Of a DNA stretch of 64,000 nucleotides, positions 53,824 to 62,925 are shown piece by piece. The stretch's first letter is position 1; each line of letters begins with the position of its first letter. Below the pieces are notes generated by a model. That model did no database searches. It had not been told where the DNA came from and saw only the letters and a program-made list of their open reading frames with translations. The DNA is from Bacillus paramycoides (GTDB taxonomy: Bacteria; Bacillota; Bacilli; Bacillales; Bacillaceae_G). Where the stretch lies: the NCBI RefSeq assembly GCF_001884235.1, contig NZ_MAOI01000020.1, positions 84,761-148,760 of the forward strand, in the 5' to 3' direction. A program made the position numbers and the translations under genes.

Positions 53824-55575
53824 CTATTTCAAACTACCCGCAATCTCCGTAAAGATAACCCCAAGTGCATGCGCACCTGCATCAGGATATCCTAAACTTC
53901 TTTCACCAACTGTACCAGCGCGGCCCATGCGAGCGACGATTTCTTTCGTATACTCTGCTCCTTTAACCGCTGCTTCTGCTCCTTTTTCAAAGGCAGTTTT
54001 CACGTCTACTTCATTTGAAGCACTATCGATCCAAGAGTCTACACATGGAGCAAGTGCATCAACAAGCGTTTTATCACCAACTACCGCTCCTCTGCCAAAT
54101 GATCTTTCACCGATAGATTGTATGCCTTGAAGTGCCGATTGCAGCATTTCAGCAAACTCTCCAACTGTTAGCTCACGTTTTTCGCCGACAGCTTTACTTG
54201 CTGCACGGAACGCTCCGCCCCAAATTGGACCTGAAGCTCCTCCGCAATGCTCCATAATAACCATAGAACAACCGCCAAGGAACGTTCCGATAGTTACATT
54301 CTCTTGCGCTAAAATAGAATGCCACTCACGTTTTAATTGCTTAAATCCTTTCGCAACGCTCATTCCGAAGTCCCCGTCACCAGCATGCGTATCTAACTCA
54401 CAAAACGGTACTTCATTTTTAATAATAACGTCACTCATTTTATCAACGAGATAAATCATGTTGTTTAATGTAATGACATTATCTTTTATAACAGCGTGTT
54501 CTTCTGCTGTTTCTAGTTCAAATGAAACTTCCTTCTCTTCTACATCTTCAAGCACATTCACGTACTCTACACTCTCAACTGGTCCATCTACTTTAAACGC
54601 AGGTGTATTACACTCTTTAGACAGTAATGCTTTTAGCTCATCGTCTAGTTTCATCACTGTTAAAGACATACCAGCCATATCAATACTCGTCATATAGTTA
54701 CCGACGAACACTCTATTAATTTTAATGTTTCTAGCAGCTAATTCTCTCGTAACCGCATTGTTAAATAGATAAAGTTCTTGAAGTGGTGTGCCGCCAAAAC
54801 CATTTACAAGAAGCGCAATTTCCTCGCCATCTTTTACTCCTAAGTCTTTTATTAAATCGTTTGTCATACGGTTAGCTAATTCATCTGCTGACATCATTTT
54901 TTCACGCTTAATGCCTGGTTCACCGTGAATACCTACGCCGTATTCCATTTCATCTTCAGCAAGTGTAAAAGTAGGTGATCCACTTGCTGGAACTGTACAA
55001 GAAGTTAACGCTAAACCGATTGTGCGCACATTAGCCGCTGCTTTTTCTGCGACAGCTTTCACCGCTCCTAAATCCATACCTGCTTCCGCTGCTGCGCCGG
55101 CAATTTTATGCACTAAAATAACTCCCGCAACGCCGCGGCGCCCTACTGTATATAGACTATCTTCTACCGCAATATCATCGTCCACTTTTACGTAGTCTAC
55201 TTCAATTCCATCTTCAGTCGCTAAATGCGCACCGTTTTTGAAATTCATAATATCGCCGCTGTAATTTTTAATAATTAATAACGTACCTTTTTTACTAGCT
55301 GTCTCTTTAATCGCTTGATATACCTGAATTTGCGAAGGAGAAGCAAACACATCTCCGCACACTGCCGCATCTAACATTCCTTTTCCGACTAGCCCTGCAT
55401 GTGCTGGCTCATGACCACTACCGCCGCCGCTAATTAACGTTACTTTATTTTCATTCATTTCTTTCTTCTTAATGACTTTATATTTTTTCAAAAGCTCAAG
55501 CTCTGGATGAGCCATAACCATTCCGTTGCACATTTCCATTACTAATGTTTCTGGTTTATTTATAATCTTTTTCAT
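53824..55575 (-). CDS. dhaK: ATP-dependent dihydroxyacetone kinase (DhaK-DhaL fusion)
   Basis: 583 residues. DhaK domain (1-330): SGGGSGHEPAHAGLVGKGMLDAAVCGDVFASP, and GVGIHGEPG with the His that binds dihydroxyacetone covalently (about 219). DhaL domain (from about 360): CELDTHAGDGDFGMSVAKG with the Asp cluster that holds Mg-ATP, and GGCSMVIMEHCGGASGPIWGG. The fusion layout is that of ATP-using DHA kinases, giving DHAP. No PTS-type DhaM is present. Divergent from dhaS-dhaQ across a shared control region. Confidence 0.9.
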   Translation of the reverse strand: MKKIINKPETLVMEMCNGMVMAHPELELLKKYKVIKKKEMNENKVTLISGGGSGHEPAHAGLVGKGMLDAAVCGDVFASPSQIQVYQAIKETASKKGTLLIIKNYSGDIMNFKNGAHLATEDGIEVDYVKVDDDIAVEDSLYTVGRRGVAGVILVHKIAGAAAEAGMDLGAVKAVAEKAAANVRTIGLALTSCTVPASGSPTFTLAEDEMEYGVGIHGEPGIKREKMMSADELANRMTNDLIKDLGVKDGEEIALLVNGFGGTPLQELYLFNNAVTRELAARNIKINRVFVGNYMTSIDMAGMSLTVMKLDDELKALLSKECNTPAFKVDGPVESVEYVNVLEDVEEKEVSFELETAEEHAVIKDNVITLNNMIYLVDKMSDVIIKNEVPFCELDTHAGDGDFGMSVAKGFKQLKREWHSILAQENVTIGTFLGGCSMVIMEHCGGASGPIWGGAFRAASKAVGEKRELTVGEFAEMLQSALQGIQSIGERSFGRGAVVGDKTLVDALAPCVDSWIDSASNEVDVKTAFEKGAEAAVKGAEYTKEIVARMGRAGTVGERSLGYPDAGAHALGVIFTEIAGSLK

Positions 55576-55647
55576 TGTGATTCTCCCTCAATTCCTTTAA
55601 TATATTGTGATATATTTGAAATCTTTTTCTTACTATTCATGTTAAAA

Positions 55648-55661
55648 TGAAAGCGTTTTAT
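55648..55661. promoter_or_regulatory. cre-like site between dhaK and dhaS
   Basis: TGAAAGCGTTTTAT, matching TGWAANCGNTNW of the CcpA consensus with the last two bases off. Suggests catabolite control of DHA use. Confidence 0.45.
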
Positions 55662-55668
55662 AGTAAAC

Positions 55669-55690
55669 GGACAAAATGAACGATTTGTCT
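55669..55690. promoter_or_regulatory. DhaS-like operator
   Basis: GGACAAAA-tgaacg-ATTTGTCT. This is close to GGACACAT-N6-ATTTGTCC, the site bound by DhaS in Lactococcus lactis. It sits in the 178-base gap between the divergent dhaK and dhaS genes. Confidence 0.65.
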
Positions 55691-55753
55691 AAAGACACCG
55701 CTCTCATTTATGGATAGGATTTTTATATTACTAACATTCTAGGGATGATTCAG

Positions 55754-56326
55754 ATGACCTCTTCTATAATTTCTAAAAAGATTATCGCGAACTCATTGAA
55801 ATATTTAATGGAAACAGAATCGTTTCATAAAATATCAGTGAGCGATATTATGTTACACTGTCAAATGCGTAGACAAACTTTTTATTATCATTTTAAAGAT
55901 AAATTTGAACTATTAAGTTGGATTTATAGAGAAGAAACGAAAGAAAACATTATAGACTTTCTCGACTATGAGAAATGGGAAAATATTTTCGATTTATTAT
56001 TTGATTACTTTTATGAAAATCAAAAATTTTACCGAAATGCATTTAAAGTCATTGAGCAAAACTCATTTAATCACTATTTATTTGAGCATACGAAAAACTT
56101 ATATATGAAGATTATTGATGAACTATCAATGAGTTGCAGACTAACTCTTTCTAATGAAACGAAAAATACGATTGCCTCTTTTTATAGTCACGGCTTCGTT
56201 GGGACGATAAAAGATTGGATTGAAAGCAAATGTGAAGTAGATCCATCCATTATGTCTTCTCTCATGAAAAATATGATAAACAATCAATTACTACTTTTAC
56301 TCGAGCAATCAGCAAACAAATCATAA
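55754..56326 (+). CDS. dhaS: DhaS, TetR-family activator of dihydroxyacetone utilisation
   Basis: 190 residues from ATG 55754; the ATG nine bases earlier coincides with the ribosome site. TetR HTH: ISVSDIMLHCQMRRQTFYYHFKDKFELLSWIYREE (about 23-58). C-terminal pattern FYSHGFVGTIKDWIESKCEVDPSIMSSLM is typical of DhaS-type regulators. In L. lactis DhaS activates dha genes together with DhaQ; the adjacent dhaQ and the matching operator support the call. Confidence 0.85.
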   Translation: MTSSIISKKIIANSLKYLMETESFHKISVSDIMLHCQMRRQTFYYHFKDKFELLSWIYREETKENIIDFLDYEKWENIFDLLFDYFYENQKFYRNAFKVIEQNSFNHYLFEHTKNLYMKIIDELSMSCRLTLSNETKNTIASFYSHGFVGTIKDWIESKCEVDPSIMSSLMKNMINNQLLLLLEQSANKS

Positions 56327-56339
56327 GGTGGCAAGAACA

Positions 56340-57338
56340 ATGAAAAAGATTATGAATGATGTAGAAAATATTGTTCAAGATATGCTGCATGGCTTTTATT
56401 TTGAATATAACGACAAAGTAAATTATGACGAAACACATAACATCATTTATGTAAAAGGCATCGCAAAAATGAAGCAAAATGTTGTCATTATAAGCGGGGG
56501 TGGTAGCGGACATGAACCAGCTGACATTGGCTATGTAGGAAAAGGAATGCTTACAGCGGCAGTAAACGGAAGTATCTTCACTCCGCCTACAGTGGAACAA
56601 ATTGTAGCGGCAACTCGACTTATGCCAAAGGATAAAAGTATTTTATTCATCATTAAAAACTTTAAAGATGACGTAGCAAACTTTCTAGCTGCAGAACAAA
56701 TCGCCAAAGAAGAAGGAAGACAAGTTGATCATGTCATCATCAATGATGACGTTTCAATTGAAGATGATGCTTCTTTTAATAAAAGAAGACGCGGCGTAGC
56801 TGGCACCGTTTTCGTTCAAAAAATGTTAGGCGCGGCCGCTTTTGAGGGACATTCTTTAGAAGAACTAACAGCACTCGGCCGTTCTGTCACCGAAAACTTA
56901 CACACATTAGGAGTCGCCCTTTCACCTGCAAATGATCCAGTCCAGGGAAAAGCTTCATTCACATTAAATGACGATGAAGTCTTTTACGGAGTTGGCATCC
57001 ACGGCGAAAAAGGATACCGTAAAGAAGCGCTATCCTCTTCTGAAATATTAGCGATCGAACTTATGAATAAACTAAAAAGCATTTACCGCTGGAGAAAAGG
57101 TGACAACTTTGCGATCCTCATTAACGGATTAGGTGCGACACCATTAATGGAACAATACATTTTCGCAAATGATATTCGTCGTTTATGCGAGCTGGAAGGC
57201 TTACACATAAAGTTCGTTAAAGTCGGTACGCTGCTAACATCTTTAGATATGAAGGGTGTTTCATTGAGTTTTCTTAAAATAGAAGCTTCTGATTGGATAA
57301 AGTGGTTGAAAGCGGATGACGGAACGAGTAGTTGGTAA
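56340..57338 (+). CDS. dhaQ: DhaQ, DhaK-like coactivator
   Basis: 332 residues from ATG 56340, eight bases after AAGGTGG. DhaK fold without DhaL: GGGSGHEPADIGYVGKGMLTAAVNGSIF and YGVGIHGEKGYRK with the substrate-binding His kept (about 216). In L. lactis DhaQ binds dihydroxyacetone and then activates DhaS. Starts 13 bases after dhaS. Divergent from the real kinase, which supports a regulatory role over a second kinase. Confidence 0.85.
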   Translation: MKKIMNDVENIVQDMLHGFYFEYNDKVNYDETHNIIYVKGIAKMKQNVVIISGGGSGHEPADIGYVGKGMLTAAVNGSIFTPPTVEQIVAATRLMPKDKSILFIIKNFKDDVANFLAAEQIAKEEGRQVDHVIINDDVSIEDDASFNKRRRGVAGTVFVQKMLGAAAFEGHSLEELTALGRSVTENLHTLGVALSPANDPVQGKASFTLNDDEVFYGVGIHGEKGYRKEALSSSEILAIELMNKLKSIYRWRKGDNFAILINGLGATPLMEQYIFANDIRRLCELEGLHIKFVKVGTLLTSLDMKGVSLSFLKIEASDWIKWLKADDGTSSW

Positions 57339-57450
57339 CAATAACTAAAAATTGTGATGATAAAAGCCTGTAACTATACAAGTTAACGGAGTTCAAGCAA
57401 CAGACCTTATAATTTTTGTCTAGTTAAGTATTGACATACCAGTGTATAGA

Positions 57451-57484
57451 AAAAAAAGCCAAGATTCCAATTATTGGCTTTTTC
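57451..57484. terminator. Bidirectional terminator
   Basis: AAAAAAAGCCAA / TTGGCTTTTT between dhaQ and the truncated gene at 57516. Confidence 0.75.
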
Positions 57485-57515
57485 ACTATAATTAGAATGA
57501 TTTTATACATTAAGC

Positions 57516-57707
57516 TCATTTTCTTAAATCAATAGTTAGCTCATCTGTAATCTTCTCAAGATGGAAAAATCTTTTTATATAATGGATATCTGACCATTTT
57601 TCTTCCCCACCAACAACAAATAATTCTTGCGCATCATACATAAATGAAAAGCTTGGATAGAAACTATCATCCTTTATTTCACTCGCACCAGTACTATTAC
57701 TGATAAC
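57516..57707 (-). pseudogene. Gene fragment cut off by the IS6 element
   Basis: The minus-strand frame begins at the IS end and runs 63 codons to TGA: PSFSFMYDAQELFVVGGEEKWSDIHYIKRFFHLEKITDELTIDLRK. There is no start codon at the left boundary; the 5' part was removed or displaced by the insertion. Family not recognised. It shows that the island replaced or broke older genes here. Confidence 0.5.
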
Positions 57708-58570
57708 GGTTCTGGTGCAAAAATAAAATAAAAGAGAATAAAGCGCATATATCCCTAACGGAATCGTATCTTATGGTGCAAGTCCAAACAATTGATGGAT
57801 GAATTCTTTCTGATTTTGGACAGACTGGTCCCGTAAATCAAGCTGTTCTTTTTTAATCATATGCATGGCTTCTCCCCCAGAAAGAATGGATGTAGCTGTG
57901 TCAAAACATTTGAGCCCTAGCATAGAACGGATTCGCTTCTTTATAAAGCGATGATCTTGTTCTACTATGTTATTCAAGTACTTTTGTTGTCTAAGTTGCA
58001 TACCATCAGGTATGCTTTTTTCTTTTTTTAACTGTTCAATCGCTATAGGATAAGCTGGGTTCTTATCGACAGTTATAACACGCGGCTTTGAAACATGAAA
58101 AGACTGCAAAGCTTTCTTGAAAAAGCGCTTTACAGCCTTTTGGTCTCTTGTTTTGTTTAGGAAAAAATCAATTGTGTTTCCTTTCGAATCAACAGCACGA
58201 TACAAATACATCCATTGACCTTTTACTTTGATATATGTTTCATCGCCCCTCCAAGAGTCATTTGTTTGTTTGAGGTGACGACGGATTCGTTTGTCCAATT
58301 CAGGACCATACTGATGAACCCAACGCATAATCGTTGTATGAGAAATGGATACCCCCCGTTCTTCTAGCATTTCCACCAAATCACGAAAACTGAGGTTGTA
58401 CCGTAGGTACCATCTTACCGTTAACAAAATAATATCAGGCTGATAATGCTTCCATTTGAATACATTTTCCTTTTCCATACCAATCACGCACTCTTTCTAA
58501 AGTAATAGTAACAGTATGTCCAAGATTTATAGATTCATTGCAATTGTCCTTAAGTTTTTGCACCAGAACC
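57708..58570. mobile_element. IS6-family insertion sequence (IS240-like)
   Basis: 863 bases bounded by 16-base perfect inverted repeats starting GGTTCTGGTGCAAAAA (57708-57723 and 58555-58570). Carries one intact transposase. Size and ends match IS240-type elements of B. thuringiensis/cereus. The 8 bases on each side (CTGATAAC and TTATTTAT) do not match, so there is no target duplication, pointing to cointegrate recombination or deletion next to the element. Confidence 0.88.
57771..58478 (-). CDS. IS6-family DDE transposase
   Basis: 235 residues from ATG 58478. N-terminal HTH (LSFRDLVEMLEERGVSISHTTIMRWVHQYGPEL) and DDE catalytic core: WRGDETYIKVKG (D), VITVDKNPAYP (D) and YLNNIVEQDHRFIKKR (E, with the following K/R). 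All catalytic residues present, so it looks active. Length equals IS240 transposase. Confidence 0.92.
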   Translation of the reverse strand: MEKENVFKWKHYQPDIILLTVRWYLRYNLSFRDLVEMLEERGVSISHTTIMRWVHQYGPELDKRIRRHLKQTNDSWRGDETYIKVKGQWMYLYRAVDSKGNTIDFFLNKTRDQKAVKRFFKKALQSFHVSKPRVITVDKNPAYPIAIEQLKKEKSIPDGMQLRQQKYLNNIVEQDHRFIKKRIRSMLGLKCFDTATSILSGGEAMHMIKKEQLDLRDQSVQNQKEFIHQLFGLAP

Positions 58571-61177
58571 TTATTTATTATTTAATTTGTCTAATATATT
58601 AACCTTTGATAATTTGATTGCTGGTATTAGGGAAGCTATAATACCTAAAATAGGACTAATAGATAGGCAAATCAATACGATTTTTAAAGGGAATATGAAT
58701 GTTGTAGTTTTTAGTAATACTAGCAATTGATAGACTAAGATAACCCCACAAAATACCCCTATTATTCCTCCAGAAATTGAAACCATAGAACCTTCAAGTA
58801 AAGAGAGACGAATAATTTGATTACGCTTAGAGCCTATAGCTCTCATAGTTGCAAACTCTCTAGCACGTTCCCTTAAACTACTTGCCATTCCATTCATTAG
58901 AGCGATAAAAGCCAAGAAAATTATCATGCAAACTGTATAGAGTAGTATCGCGATTCTTTGATAATATTGCTGAAGAAATTTACTTATCTCTTCTTCTTGA
59001 CTATATAAAATTATCTTTGAAGAAGATTGATTTTGAATAAGGGATTTTATTTGTGCACTTACTGTATTTTTGTTATGAGTGATATTAAAATAAACTTTAT
59101 CTATTGTATTTACACCTGCAATATTTTTCATTAATGTAGGGGAGGTATATATACGCAAGTCAGATTGATCATTTGTCAAAGGGTTTCGATCGATGATGCC
59201 GATAACTTTTAATGAGATAATGTTTTTTTCGGAATCGCCATTTTCAAAATTATTTTTTTGATCTTTCGTTGCTAATTGTTCCTCGGGAATTAAACGAATT
59301 GTATCGTGAAGTTTGTATCCCAACATTTTAGAAGCAAAAGAAGTTAATATAACTCCTCCTTCATTTAAACTTTCCTCGGTTATAGTACCTTGTTTAATCT
59401 CAATAGGTAGTGTTTTTTGAAGGGATGAAAAATCTAATCCTTGTATACCGACTAAAAATTGTTTTTGACCATTTATATTATATGTTACAGTATTTTCGGA
59501 ATTAATATTTTGACCTAAATTTAAAGTGAAAAAAAGTTTAGATTTATATACTGGTATTGCATTAATATGTTTAATACTTTTTATGTTTTGATATAAATTT
59601 TCAGATAATCCGGGTTCTTCATAGGATGAATTAGAATGCAGTGTGTAGTTAAGTGGATATTGATGTTCTATATCGGTTTGAGTTATATCTTTAACCACTT
59701 TAAGAAAATGTAATCCGACAATACAAATTACTATACCTAATATTAAAACACGTACTACTTGAATATTTCTTTTGATTTGTTTCAGTACATTTCTACTAGC
59801 TAATAAACTATCGCCTTTAAAAATTTTTTTAAATAATATAGTTATTAGATTCGTAATTATTTTAAACATTGTAGGTAATCCTAGATGTATAGACATTAAA
59901 AATAAAACAATGCCTATTATATATATCTTGGATTGTTGCCAATAGTTGTAATTTAAAAGGTAGATGGTGCAGGATACTAGAAACATTAAGATACTAGCAG
60001 CTATTGTCAAAGGATTTTGCTTATAGTTAAGGTCAGTTGAACTATGATAAGCTTCAATAGGTGCAAGATTGCTAGCAGACAATGCCGGGAAAATACTTGC
60101 AGTCATTGTTAATATTATTGCTGAAAGAATTCCTATTAGAATAGAGTTCCATGGAATAGAAATAAATCCAAGTTGTAAATTCATTAGGTTTCCAATAAGT
60201 TTATATGAAAGCATAGATAAGAATATACCTGTTATTAAACCAGTTAATGCTGAAATTATGGCTATAATAAAAGATTCATTCATTACCAAAAGAAAAATCT
60301 TTCTTCTTTTAATCCCTAATAATCTTAAAGTAGCTAGTTCTTTTTTTCTTTCTTGAATAGACATTTGTAATGCCCCGATGATAAGTAACATACTACCAAG
60401 TAAAATAGCAATGCTTAACCATTGAATAATTGGTTTTAATCCACCTATATTTTCTCTCTCTTTATCTGCTTTAATTTGACTATCTATAGATAAGTTCTTG
60501 TATTTGTTTTTTAAAGTTTGTATAAATTGTTCTTTATCCTCTAAATCATTTAATTTAATTATTAATGTAGTTGTATGACCATTTTGGTTGGTCATATTTG
60601 CTAACCATTTATAATTAAATAATACAATTGAATTGAGGTATTGATTTTGCTCCATAATTCCTGATACTGTTACCTCCTTCACACCATTTGGTGGAAAAGG
60701 AAACTCAAGTTTAGAACCTATTTTTAAATTTTTAGAATGCGCCATATTATAAGGAATGACGATTTCATTTGAATTAGGTAATTTTCCAGAAGATAATTTT
60801 GCAAACATATGTTGTTTTGCTAACTCTTCATCTTTTATGCCCACATACATAGGTTGTTCAACCATTTCTTTGTATGGATTTTGTTCACCGATGTATGGAT
60901 ATAGAAGCGGAGTGCTACTTTTAACTTCTTTTAAATTATTAATAGTGTTTATATCTTCTTGTGAAAGAAACTGAGTAGAATCTTTATATCCAATTATTAA
61001 ATCGTAGTCCCCATATTTTTCTTTTATAGTTTTTTCGTTTGACTTTTCAACAGTGTGTATTAAGATGTTAGAAAAAATTAATAATGCTATTCCTATAGTT
61101 ACACCAACTATAGAAAAAACAGTCCTGCTTTTTTGAGATTTTAAGAATTTTATTGATAGTAGAAAGGATCCTTTCAT
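58571..61177 (-). CDS. MacB/FtsX-type ABC transporter permease
   Basis: 868 residues, large double FtsX protein. An N-terminal helix, an extracellular region (about 40-240), three helices (QWLSIAILLGSMLLIIGALQMSIQERKKELATLRLLGIKRRKI...), then a second half with the same pattern ending RAREFATMRAIGSKRNQIIRLSLLEG...LLVLLKTTTFIF and a final helix pair. Works with the ATPase that overlaps its start by four bases. Such pairs export or defend against peptides. The stop codon touches the IS6 end. AT-rich like the rest of the island. Confidence 0.85.
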   Translation of the reverse strand: MKGSFLLSIKFLKSQKSRTVFSIVGVTIGIALLIFSNILIHTVEKSNEKTIKEKYGDYDLIIGYKDSTQFLSQEDINTINNLKEVKSSTPLLYPYIGEQNPYKEMVEQPMYVGIKDEELAKQHMFAKLSSGKLPNSNEIVIPYNMAHSKNLKIGSKLEFPFPPNGVKEVTVSGIMEQNQYLNSIVLFNYKWLANMTNQNGHTTTLIIKLNDLEDKEQFIQTLKNKYKNLSIDSQIKADKERENIGGLKPIIQWLSIAILLGSMLLIIGALQMSIQERKKELATLRLLGIKRRKIFLLVMNESFIIAIISALTGLITGIFLSMLSYKLIGNLMNLQLGFISIPWNSILIGILSAIILTMTASIFPALSASNLAPIEAYHSSTDLNYKQNPLTIAASILMFLVSCTIYLLNYNYWQQSKIYIIGIVLFLMSIHLGLPTMFKIITNLITILFKKIFKGDSLLASRNVLKQIKRNIQVVRVLILGIVICIVGLHFLKVVKDITQTDIEHQYPLNYTLHSNSSYEEPGLSENLYQNIKSIKHINAIPVYKSKLFFTLNLGQNINSENTVTYNINGQKQFLVGIQGLDFSSLQKTLPIEIKQGTITEESLNEGGVILTSFASKMLGYKLHDTIRLIPEEQLATKDQKNNFENGDSEKNIISLKVIGIIDRNPLTNDQSDLRIYTSPTLMKNIAGVNTIDKVYFNITHNKNTVSAQIKSLIQNQSSSKIILYSQEEEISKFLQQYYQRIAILLYTVCMIIFLAFIALMNGMASSLRERAREFATMRAIGSKRNQIIRLSLLEGSMVSISGGIIGVFCGVILVYQLLVLLKTTTFIFPLKIVLICLSISPILGIIASLIPAIKLSKVNILDKLNNK

Positions 61178-61929
61178 ATAGAGATCTCCTCTATTTTATT
61201 TATTATTAAGCTAGTTTTTTCTCTGGAAGATAGGTTTGAATTTTTCAGAATCAGTTCATCTTGGATTCCACCATCTTTTAGAAAAATCACTCGATGAGAA
61301 TACGATGCCACCATAGCATCATGGGTGACAACAACTAAAGAATGTTGTAAACGTTCACAAAACTCTCGCAATAAATCCAAAATATCCTTACTTGTTTTTG
61401 AATCTAAGCTTCCTGTTGGTTCATCTGCTAATATAATTTTAGGTTGTGTTACTAGAGCTCTTGCAATGGCAACTCGCTGTTGTTGACCGCCAGACATTTT
61501 GGAAGGATATGCTGATTTTAAATTTCCTATACCAACTAGATCTAATAGTTCTGATGCTTTTTGTCTGATCTTTTCGATGTTATGTCCAGCTAATTCCGAA
61601 GGGAGTGTTACATTCTCCATAGCAGTTAAAACTGGTATTAAGTTGAAAAATTGAAATATGAATCCTATTTGATTACTTCTAATCTCGGTTAATTCATTAT
61701 CATTTAGGTTATTTATCTTAATATTATTTATAAGTACTTCTCCTGAAGATGGTCGATCTAAGCCTGATAGGATATTTAATAAAGTAGATTTCCCTGAACC
61801 GCTAGTCCCCATTATTGCTAAAAATTCACCTGTTTTGACCTCTAATGAAACGTTTTTTAATGCGTAAAATGTATTAGCTTCCTCTCCGTATATTTTGGAG
61901 ATATTTTGTGCTTTTAATATGCTAGTCAT
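61174..61929 (-). CDS. LolD/MacB-type ABC transporter ATPase
   Basis: 251 residues. Walker A GTSGSGKSTLLNILSGLDRPSSG (about 42-64), Q-loop FIFQFFNLIPVLTAMENVTLP, signature YPSKMSGGQQQRVAIARALV (about 145), Walker B ILADEPTGSLDSKTS and the switch His in VVTHD. Pairs with the FtsX-type permease. Likely exports or confers self-protection against the peptide encoded near 63.8 kb, which is inference from proximity only. Confidence 0.92.
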   Translation of the reverse strand: MTSILKAQNISKIYGEEANTFYALKNVSLEVKTGEFLAIMGTSGSGKSTLLNILSGLDRPSSGEVLINNIKINNLNDNELTEIRSNQIGFIFQFFNLIPVLTAMENVTLPSELAGHNIEKIRQKASELLDLVGIGNLKSAYPSKMSGGQQQRVAIARALVTQPKIILADEPTGSLDSKTSKDILDLLREFCERLQHSLVVVTHDAMVASYSHRVIFLKDGGIQDELILKNSNLSSREKTSLIINKIEEISI

Positions 61930-62023
61930 TAAAGTACCCCCTGTATTTTGTGAATTATGATACTACGTCAAGATAATAGACACAGATTTCTACCGCGCTT
62001 TCGCTAGGTGACCTTCATAAAAA

Positions 62024-62333
62024 ATTCAAAGTGAACTACTCGCCACTTAGCAAAGTTTGAAATGGGAGCTTCTCAGTTCCACGACAAAAGCAATCTTTTT
62101 TCTCCCTGAGCGTTACTTCGGGGCATTCCAACCCTATCCCTAGATGTCCAACGTTTGAACGTTCTTTTTTACTGTTGATATTTTACGCAGGAAACGAATA
62201 GCTTGGTTTTTGCATTTTGTTTTCTTCCTGTAACCTCATATATCAAGTTATCAAAGAACTTCATATAGCTAGTTTATCAAAGATTTTTGGCCATGCAAAA
62301 CCGAAATTCATATCCCACCTACCGTTGGGATAT
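62024..62333 (-). other. Possible IS200/IS605-type TnpB 3' remnant and end hairpin
   Basis: Minus strand 62160-62030 reads NVGHLGIGLECPEVTLRE and CRGTEKLPFQTLLSGE then stop, resembling the low-complexity tail of TnpB genes with their GTGGAAC..GAAGCTCCC end. At 62310-62333 ATATCCCA/TGGGATAT forms a hairpin like IS200/IS605 ends. No TnpB nuclease motif is left. Tentative. The whole stretch 61930-62415 has no intact gene. Confidence 0.25.
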
Positions 62334-62415
62334 CGCCCTACACACGCTTGAGGAAGGAGAATTCTTTCGGGTAAATTCGATAAAGAACCGTTTTAAAATT
62401 TTTATGAAGCTAAAA

Positions 62416-62800
62416 TCAAGCTACTGAATTCTCATACATACGTTCAAATTCATTCGGTGTATAGTATCCCAGCGTTGAATGAATTCATTTTGAATTGTAG
62501 AAGGACTCGATACAAGCATTGTCATAACAGTTTCCCTTTCGGCTCATACTGCCTATCATTTGATACTTTTTTAACAGTCTCTGCTATTCATTGGAAGCAT
62601 ATTGAACCCCTCGATCTGAATGGTGAATGGTGCCTTTCTCAGGATTTTGACGATTATAAGCCATCGTTAGTGCAGTAATCACCAATTTCCTTGTCATGGT
62701 TTTGTTCATGGACCCACTGCAGTACAGACTTTCTTAGAAACAGGACATACAGAACTATTTCCAACCAGATAAAGAGGGGTTCCACTTCAGAGCGAAACAT
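62416..62800 (-). pseudogene. IS3-family transposase (OrfB) remnant with internal deletion
   Basis: Minus-strand translation shows TMTRKLVITALTMA, IHHSDRGVQYASNE then [31 protein letters not shown], directly joined to YNSK, TGA, IHSTLGYYTPNEFERMYENSVA. These are the rve-domain motifs of IS150-type OrfB. About 30 residues between CIESF and FYNSK, including the usual LKKEL region, are deleted, and two nonsense codons interrupt the frame. Not functional. Confidence 0.8.
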
Positions 62801-62864
62801 CTCTTCATCTTGGATTTTTACATGTTAGCTGAGTAGTTACGTTATGACTATACTGACTCTGATC

Positions 62865-62913
62865 CTTTCTAAGTAGGTATATATTCTATTTTCTTATATA
62901 CCTACTTAGAAAG
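62865..62913. repeat. Perfect 19-base inverted repeat
   Basis: CTTTCTAAGTAGGTATATA and its exact complement around an 11-base loop, just beyond the stop of the VKOR gene. It may be that operon's terminator (poor T run) or an old IS end. Confidence 0.6.
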
Positions 62914-62925
62914 AATTTTTATAAT

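Noticed and set aside
57708-58570. Target-site duplication flanking the IS6 element
   Set aside because: The octamers CTGATAAC and TTATTTAT do not match.
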